13,849 bases of DNA from JAAZMU01 sp964547725 (lineage in GTDB: Bacteria > Patescibacteriota > Minisyncoccia > Minisyncoccales > Minisyncoccaceae): positions 1-13,849 of the forward strand of contig CAZJOO010000017.1 of assembly GCA_964547725.1 (NCBI GenBank), in the 5' to 3' direction. The position numbers and the translations under genes are program-made. Under the pieces are notes generated by a model that did not search any database, was not told the DNA's origin, and was given only the letters and a program-made list of their open reading frames with translations. Shown here piece after piece: positions 6,119-10,835 of the stretch (position 1 is the first letter of the stretch; every line of letters begins with the position of its first letter).

Positions 6119-7357
6119 TTAGCAACCTAAAATGCTAAAAATCTTTTCTTTTTTAATTTCGTCCTCCACGTAGAACTTAGCATTCCCTTTCTTCATTTCC
6201 TCTTTTACCTTTTCTTTATCAGGATAGCTAGCTGCTAACTCATCTATCTTTTTCTCAATCTCTTCTTCAGAAACCGTAACGTTTTCTAATTTTTCAATTT
6301 CATGAAGAATCAGGAATCCTTTCACTCTTTCAACAGCAACCTTATTAAATTCTTTAGCAACCTCTTCTTCCGTCTTTTTAACTTCTTTAAGATATTGTTC
6401 GAAAGGCATCTGAAGTTCATATGAAACTCTATCTTTAAGGTTCTGCAAAAGAGCTTTTCCCTCTCTTTCAATTAAAGTTTCTGGAATCTCTACCTGAGTC
6501 TCTTTAGCAATCTTTTCTAACATCTCTGTTTTCGCTCTTTGCTTTTCTGACAATTCCCTTTCGTGATTAAGTCCTTGTCTAGTATTCTCTTCTAAATCTT
6601 TAACAGAATCAAAGCCTACTGTTTTAGCGAATTCATCATTTAACTCTGGAACCTCCATTTTTTGAACAGATTCTATGGTAATGTTTAGAACAATCTTTTT
6701 CTTTTCTTTAGGGTCAGTAACTTCAACCTCTTTCTTTTCTTCTCTGCTTAATCCTAATAAAGCATCTTCTAGTCCTTCTAAATAGTGTCCTTTCCCTAAG
6801 ATAAATTTATCTTTCTTCTCTTTGTCTCCTTCAACGTCTTTAAAGTTATATGTAATTTCTACTAAATCACCTTTTTCTGCCTTCCCATCTTTTTGGAAAA
6901 ACTTTGCTCTTGATTCTACGAGCCACTTCAAAGCTTCTTGAATATCCTTCTCTTCTACTTTAATTTCTTTGATTGAAACGCTCTTTCCTATTTTCTTGTA
7001 ATCAGGAAGTTTAATTTCTGGTAGAATCTCCACCTCTGCTTTAAATTCCAAAGGATTTCCTTCCGCCATCTTAAGAACATCAATAGAAGGTTCTTTAATA
7101 GCTTCTATATTCTCCTGATTAACTATCTCAAACCATTTAGCTTCAATACAATCCTCTACTGCATGAGATAAAACATGAGAAGAATCTATTTTAGACTTAA
7201 CAACTTCGATTGGAGCGTGTCCTTTTCTAAAGCCATCTATTTCAAGTTCTTTTGCAAATTCAGCTAAAGCTTCGTCGTAATATACTTTAAATTCCTCTGC
7301 CGGAACTACAATGTTAAAAATAAGTTTGTTTTTTTCTTGTTTTTTATCAAATGTCAT
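6119..7357 (-). CDS. tig: Trigger factor, ribosome-associated chaperone
   Basis: 412 residues. Trigger factor docks at the ribosomal exit tunnel and shields nascent chains; it also has a peptidyl-prolyl isomerase domain. The ribosome-binding signature GFRKGHAP is at 42-49 (family GFRxGxxP). The FKBP-like PPIase domain spans about 155-235 (GDLVEITYNFKD, FILGKGHYLEGLEDALLGL). The C-terminal helical chaperone arms follow, Glu/Lys rich. Length is close to the usual ~430. It starts 5 bp after the nusA stop codon and is followed closely by clpP, so the three are almost certainly cotranscribed. The C-terminal residue string ends in IFSILGC without a clear extension. Confidence 0.97.
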   Translation of the reverse strand: MTFDKKQEKNKLIFNIVVPAEEFKVYYDEALAEFAKELEIDGFRKGHAPIEVVKSKIDSSHVLSHAVEDCIEAKWFEIVNQENIEAIKEPSIDVLKMAEGNPLEFKAEVEILPEIKLPDYKKIGKSVSIKEIKVEEKDIQEALKWLVESRAKFFQKDGKAEKGDLVEITYNFKDVEGDKEKKDKFILGKGHYLEGLEDALLGLSREEKKEVEVTDPKEKKKIVLNITIESVQKMEVPELNDEFAKTVGFDSVKDLEENTRQGLNHERELSEKQRAKTEMLEKIAKETQVEIPETLIEREGKALLQNLKDRVSYELQMPFEQYLKEVKKTEEEVAKEFNKVAVERVKGFLILHEIEKLENVTVSEEEIEKKIDELAASYPDKEKVKEEMKKGNAKFYVEDEIKKEKIFSILGC

Positions 7358-7362
7358 GATTT

Positions 7363-8559
7363 TTATTCTTCTTCATTATTAATCTTTTCGCTGGAAATAG
7401 TTTCATCTTCTCCTTGATTCTCTCCCCTAACATCAATTCTCCAACCAGTTAGCTTAGCTGCAAGTCTTACATTTTGACCATCTTTACCAATAGCAAGTGA
7501 TAATTGATCTTCTGGAACAATCGCAAGAGCTGTGTTTTTAGGATTAACTTCAACAAAAGTAGTTTTAGCTGGAGATAAAGCATTAGCAATAAACTCAGCT
7601 GTATCAGCAGAATATTCAATTATATCTATCTTTTCTCCTCCAAGTTCTGACATAACAGCAGCTACTCTTACTCCACGTTGTCCAACCATTGCTCCAATAG
7701 CATCTACTCCTTCAATTTTTGACTCAACAGCTATTTTTGTTCTATATCCAGCCTCTCTCGCAATTGCCTTGATTTCTATTTGTCCTCCATTTATCTCAGG
7801 AACTTCTAATTCAAATAGTTTAGAAATAAACTTAGGATAAGCACGAGATAAGATAACGTTTGGTCCTCTTGCGGTAAGTTCTACTTTTAATAAATATAGC
7901 TTAAGTCTTTGTCCTTCCTTATAGAACTCTCCTCTTACTTGCTCTTCACGAGGAAGAACTCCTATTCCTCTACCAAGATCAAGATAAATGTTTCTACCAT
8001 CAATTCTTTGAATGATTCCAGAAACAATTTCTCCTTCTCTGTCCTTGAATTCACTCATAATGTTCTCTTTTTCCCCTTCTCTTATCTTTTGTAAGATAAC
8101 TTGTTTTGCTGTTTGGGCAGCAATTCTTCCAAAATCCTCTTTTTGCTCTAATAGAGTGGTAATTTCATCCCCAACCTTTATTTCTGGATTGCTTTTCTTA
8201 GCTTCACTGAAAAGAATATGCTTTTCTAAATTAAATTTAGCTCTTTTCCCCTCAATGTCACCCTCCTCTTCTTCTGTTTTTAGATACTTCTTTGTTTGAG
8301 CGGGAGTAAGTCCAAATTCAACAACTTGATCTTCATCCATATAAACCAAAGTATGATCTACTACTAGTAAAATCCTAAAAAAATCTGTTTTTCCTGTTTC
8401 CAAATCTAAAACAGCTTTTACTACCTGCCCTTTTTCTCCGTATTCTTTTTTGTAAGCAGAAGCAAGCGCCTGTTCTATTATTTCCAAAACCTTATCTTGC
8501 ATTAAACCCTTCTCTTCAGAGATTTGAGTTATTGCTGATGTGAATGCTTTAAAATCCAT
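7363..8559 (-). CDS. nusA: Transcription termination/antitermination factor NusA
   Basis: 398-residue RNA polymerase-binding factor that modulates pausing, termination and antitermination. Domains in order: N-terminal RNAP-binding domain, S1 domain (about 175-240, REGEIVSGIIQRIDGRNIYLDL), KH1 (GAMVGQRGVRV, 289-299) and KH2 (LAIGKDGQNVRLA, 355-367), then a short acidic tail ending EEE. The acidic-repeat C-terminal domains of E. coli NusA are absent, as in many bacteria. The N-terminal domain has a lysine/glutamate-rich insertion of roughly 40 residues (about 70-128) before VGDEI compared with the forms I know. The usual upstream rimP is not here; a membrane protein precedes it. No clear Shine-Dalgarno. 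It is the first gene of the long operon. Confidence 0.97.
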   Translation of the reverse strand: MDFKAFTSAITQISEEKGLMQDKVLEIIEQALASAYKKEYGEKGQVVKAVLDLETGKTDFFRILLVVDHTLVYMDEDQVVEFGLTPAQTKKYLKTEEEEGDIEGKRAKFNLEKHILFSEAKKSNPEIKVGDEITTLLEQKEDFGRIAAQTAKQVILQKIREGEKENIMSEFKDREGEIVSGIIQRIDGRNIYLDLGRGIGVLPREEQVRGEFYKEGQRLKLYLLKVELTARGPNVILSRAYPKFISKLFELEVPEINGGQIEIKAIAREAGYRTKIAVESKIEGVDAIGAMVGQRGVRVAAVMSELGGEKIDIIEYSADTAEFIANALSPAKTTFVEVNPKNTALAIVPEDQLSLAIGKDGQNVRLAAKLTGWRIDVRGENQGEDETISSEKINNEEE

Positions 8560-8575
8560 AAATTATTTCTTAATT

Positions 8576-8604
8576 GTTATATTTTAATAAAAATGTCGGA
8601 ACAA
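8576..8604 (-). promoter_or_regulatory. Putative nusA operon promoter overlapping the upstream terminator
   Basis: Minus strand: TTGTTC (plus 8599-8604, 3 of 6), exactly 17 bp, then TATAAC (plus 8576-8581, 5 of 6). The predicted start near 8569 leaves only about 10 nt before the nusA ATG, consistent with the lack of a Shine-Dalgarno. The -35 lies inside the terminator hairpin of the preceding gene, so promoter and terminator share bases. Confidence 0.45.
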
Positions 8605-8614
8605 GTCCCGACAT
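8588..8614 (-). terminator. Intrinsic terminator of the small membrane-protein gene
   Basis: ATGTCGG (8593-8599) and CCGACAT (8608-8614) make a perfect 7-bp stem with an 8-nt loop. On the minus strand it is followed by a short T-rich tail (TTTTTATT). It lies 39 bp after the stop codon at 8654 and isolates that gene from nusA. Confidence 0.7.
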
Positions 8615-8653
8615 CTATCTTATGTTAAAATATATCAAATTATGACACTTTTG

Positions 8654-8950
8654 TCAACAGAAAAGCTTATAAACCCACCACCCTGAAACAAAAGTAATAA
8701 GAAGAACATACCATTGTAATCCGAACAAAAATAAAGTTAAAATTAAAGTTAGACACATTGTTATGTAAATAATAGAATGAAATTTTTTATTCATATTCTG
8801 AACAGACTGCCCAGTATTTATTAAAAGAAAACTGAGAATAAAAAACACAACCACTCCTATAATTAAAAATAAAATTGTTTGGACTATTTCATATAAAAAC
8901 ATAGCTATTGCATTGAAAGTACCATACAAAAAGGAAGATTTCAAGCCCAA
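8654..8950 (-). CDS. Small predicted three-helix membrane protein
   Basis: 98 residues if it starts at the TTG at 8950, or 82 from the in-frame ATG at 8902 (MFLYEIVQTILF). Neither has a Shine-Dalgarno. I do not recognise a family. Very hydrophobic segments at about 17-46 (one long or two short helices), 60-76 and 79-97 suggest three membrane passes, with a short polar loop (NTGQSVQNMNKKFHS) between the first and second. The downstream terminator and the divergent cca gene make it a one-gene unit. It has the only TGA stop codon I see used in the window. A real gene is likely because the frame is open for its whole length and a terminator follows, but function is unknown. Confidence 0.6.
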   Translation of the reverse strand: MGLKSSFLYGTFNAIAMFLYEIVQTILFLIIGVVVFFILSFLLINTGQSVQNMNKKFHSIIYITMCLTLILTLFLFGLQWYVLLITFVSGWWVYKLFC

Positions 8951-8954
8951 GATA

Positions 8955-8981
8955 TTGAAAACTTAAGCATTTTAATATACT
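8955..8981 (+). promoter_or_regulatory. Putative cca promoter, near-leaderless
   Basis: TTGAAA (8955-8960) and TATACT (8976-8981, 5 of 6) with a short 15-bp spacer; TATTGA at 8953 gives 17 bp but a poorer hexamer. A start near 8988 would put the ATG at 8991 almost at the mRNA 5' end, and no Shine-Dalgarno is present. The same 40-bp gap must also serve the divergent membrane-protein gene. Confidence 0.35.
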
Positions 8982-8990
8982 ATAAAAGCA

Positions 8991-10460
8991 ATGAGCAAAA
9001 TAAAAATTCCACAATATGTATTAGAAGTAACAGACATCCTAGAAAAAAACAATTTTGAAGTTTTTTTAGTAGGAGGTTGTGTCAGAGATTTTTCTTTAGA
9101 GAAAACACCAAAAGATTGGGATGTCACTACGAACGCAAAGCCAGAAGAAATAATTAAAGTCTATGAAAAAGAGGGAATTAAGACTCTTTACGAAAACGAC
9201 TTCGGAACAGTTGCTGTTTTTATAGATGATAATATTGTAGAAGTAACTACCTATAGAATAGAAGGGGATTATGTTGATAAAAGGCACCCTGAAAGTGTTG
9301 CTTGGACAAAAAATCTAGAAGAAGATTTAAAGCGAAGAGATTTTACAATCAATTCAATGGCTATGAAAAGTCTACGTAGAACTCAAGAAATTATTGATCT
9401 TTTTAATGGTGAAGAAGATTTAAAGAATAAAACAATAAGAACTGTAGGAGATCCTAACGAAAGATTCTCTGAAGACGCCCTAAGAATGCTTAGAGCGATA
9501 AGATTCGCCACCGTTTTGGGGGAAGATTGGACTATAGAAAAAAATACTTTTGAAAGCATTATTCAAAACAAAGAATGGCTTGCTAAAGTTTCTAATGAGA
9601 GAATCAGGGATGAGTTTATTAAAATAGTTATTTCTCCATATGCAAAGAAGGGTATTTTACTTTTAAAAGAAACTGGACTACTACACTACATAATTCCTGA
9701 GTTAGAATTAGGATATAACTGTATGCAAAACAAACACCACGTTTACGATGTTTTTACTCACAATCTAGAATCTTTTAGCTTTGCTGTTAAAAAAGATTAT
9801 AATCTTCATATTCGGTTAGCAGCCCTTTTGCATGACATTGCAAAACCAGAATCAAAAAGAGGGAAGGGAGAAAACGCAACTTTTTACAATCATGAAGTAA
9901 TTGGTGCTCAAATAACTAAAAAAGTATTAAATCGTTTAAAATTTTCTAAGAAAGATATTGATAAAATTGTCAATCTTGTAAGATATCACCTTTTCTACTA
10001 TAATGTAGAAGAAGTAACAGAGTCTTCTATAAGACGTCTTGTAAAAAACGTTGGGTTAGAAAACATGAATGATTTGATAAAGCTAAGAATGTGTGATCGA
10101 ATCGGCTCAGGTTGTCCTAAGGCAGAACCATACAAATTAAGACATTTAAAGTATTTAATAGAAAAAGTATCAAAGGATCCTATTTCTGTAAAAATGCTTG
10201 AAATAGATGGTAATAGAATAATAACTATTCTAAAAATTAATCCTTCTAAAAAGATTGGATTAATATTAGAAGTATTGTTAGCAGAAGTTTTAGAAAATCC
10301 GGACAAAAACAATAAAAAATATTTAGAGGAAAGAACCTTAATACTGGGATCTATCACAGACAAACAATTAGAATCATTGGCTATTGAATCTAAAAAGGAG
10401 ATTAACAGTATTATCACAAAAGAAGACAATATGACGAAGGAGAAGTACTGGCTGGTATAA
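8991..10460 (+). CDS. cca: CCA-adding tRNA nucleotidyltransferase with HD domain
   Basis: 489-residue class II nucleotidyltransferase that adds or repairs the 3' CCA of tRNAs without a template. Head domain: FLVGGCVRD at 25-33, the metal-binding DWD at 42-44 (Asp42 and Asp44), then RRDFTINSMA at 115-124. The neck region carries EDALRMLRAIRFA at 161-173. An HD domain follows (LLHDIAKPES, His281-Asp282; NHEVIGA from 300), seen in the longer bacterial forms where it gives phosphohydrolase activity. Whether it adds full CCA or only A cannot be told from motifs, but the tRNA-Ser in this window lacks an encoded CCA, so a full CCA-adder is expected. It is divergent from the 8654-8950 gene. The stop codon lies within a hairpin. 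Confidence 0.95.
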   Translation: MSKIKIPQYVLEVTDILEKNNFEVFLVGGCVRDFSLEKTPKDWDVTTNAKPEEIIKVYEKEGIKTLYENDFGTVAVFIDDNIVEVTTYRIEGDYVDKRHPESVAWTKNLEEDLKRRDFTINSMAMKSLRRTQEIIDLFNGEEDLKNKTIRTVGDPNERFSEDALRMLRAIRFATVLGEDWTIEKNTFESIIQNKEWLAKVSNERIRDEFIKIVISPYAKKGILLLKETGLLHYIIPELELGYNCMQNKHHVYDVFTHNLESFSFAVKKDYNLHIRLAALLHDIAKPESKRGKGENATFYNHEVIGAQITKKVLNRLKFSKKDIDKIVNLVRYHLFYYNVEEVTESSIRRLVKNVGLENMNDLIKLRMCDRIGSGCPKAEPYKLRHLKYLIEKVSKDPISVKMLEIDGNRIITILKINPSKKIGLILEVLLAEVLENPDKNNKKYLEERTLILGSITDKQLESLAIESKKEINSIITKEDNMTKEKYWLV

Positions 10461-10479
10461 TGTTCTCACAAGGAACATT
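10459..10479 (+). other. Hairpin overlapping the cca stop codon
   Basis: AATGTTC (10459-10465) and GAACATT (10473-10479) pair perfectly around a 7-nt loop. The left arm includes the last two bases of the cca stop. No T-run follows, so alone it is not a terminator. A second copy of GAACATT occurs at 10495-10501, inside the following terminator hairpin. Confidence 0.6.
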
Positions 10480-10487
10480 CCCATTAG

Positions 10488-10520
10488 AAAACAGGAACAT
10501 TAAGTTGTTTCCTGTTTTTT
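10488..10520 (+). terminator. Intrinsic terminator after cca
   Basis: AAAACAGGAA (10488-10497) and TTCCTGTTTT (10509-10518) form a 10-bp stem with an 11-nt loop and end in a run of six T (10515-10520). It stops cca transcription just before the promoter at 10528. Confidence 0.85.
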
Positions 10521-10527
10521 AATTATA

Positions 10528-10536
10528 TGTTATAAT
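10528..10536 (+). promoter_or_regulatory. Consensus extended -10 promoter upstream of the GGACA array
   Basis: TGTTATAAT is a full match to the extended -10 motif (TG, one base, TATAAT). The -35 position at 17 bp (TTTCCT) is poor, but extended -10 promoters tolerate this. It follows the cca terminator directly. The predicted start near 10543 lies in the first repeat unit, so the array would be transcribed as about 290 nt of leader before the ATPase start codon. Confidence 0.65.
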
Positions 10537-10832
10537 GCGGACAAACGCGGACATGAATGCGGACATGAATGCGGACAAAAAACGAATGCGGACAAACGCG
10601 GACAAATTCTTGAATGCGGACAAACGCGGACAAACGCGGACAAAATTCGAAATAGTTGCCGGGTTCGATTCAGGAGAATAGGGCTTAAAATAAGCAATTG
10701 TGGACAAATTAGTGGACAAACCCGGACAATTGTGGACAAACCCGGACAAATGCGGCAAACCACGAATGCGGACAAAACTTAACAATAATTAGTAAACCCG
10801 GACATGTGTAAACCCGGACAAATGCGGACAAA
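10535..10832 (+). repeat. Array of 18 same-strand GGACA units with ~10-bp phasing
   Basis: No gene is supported between the cca stop and the ATPase start. Instead GGACA occurs at 10539, 10549, 10561, 10573, 10590, 10600, 10618, 10628, 10638, 10702, 10714, 10724, 10734, 10744, 10770, 10800, 10816 and 10826, always on the plus strand; a GGCAA variant sits near 10754. Eight intervals are exactly 10 bp and three are 12. The three bases before GGACA fall into classes: TGC (7), CGC (4), CCC (4), TGT (2), AGT (1). The first block (10535-10645) has only TGC and CGC; the second (10699-10832) has TGT, AGT and CCC with TGC. The array is GC-richer than its surroundings. Not a CRISPR: units are too short and spacers are absent. 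Function is unknown. Confidence 0.9.
10643..10698. other. Unique segment interrupting the GGACA array
   Basis: 56 bp with no GGACA unit, splitting the array in two. It contains GGGTTCGATTC (10661-10671), which looks like a tRNA T-loop but has no matching stem, and a small hairpin GCTTA/TAAGC with a 3-nt loop (10683-10695). It is followed by CAATTG, which recurs 31 bp later at 10727. I cannot assign a role. Confidence 0.5.
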
Positions 10833-10835
10833 ATT

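Larger units (their letters stand above)
2509..8604 (-). other. Probable long operon: nusA-tig-clpP-unknown-lemA-htpX-tRNA-Ser-secreted repeat protein
   Basis: All genes are on the minus strand with gaps of 5, 28, 30 and 9 bp, a 1-base overlap, 0 bp to the tRNA and 38 bp to the last gene. The only intrinsic terminator found is at the far end (2509-2533). A candidate promoter precedes nusA and another sits at the clpP end. The content runs from transcription (NusA) to nascent chain folding (Tig), cytosolic proteolysis (ClpP) and membrane quality control (LemA, HtpX). Confidence 0.6.

Noticed and set aside
10655..10680. tRNA or tRNA fragment suggested by GGGTTCGATTC
   Set aside because: No T-stem pairing, no acceptor or anticodon arms can be drawn around it.
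10519..10785. Two overlapping minus-strand frames open for 80-90 codons across the array (SAFVRVCP-type translation)
   Set aside because: They are open only because the repeat lacks stop codons in those frames. The peptides are low-complexity repeats in two frames at once, with no promoter or ribosome site.
10535..10832. CRISPR array
   Set aside because: Units are 5-9 bp, not 23-40 bp, there are no unique spacers of regular length, and no cas genes are nearby.
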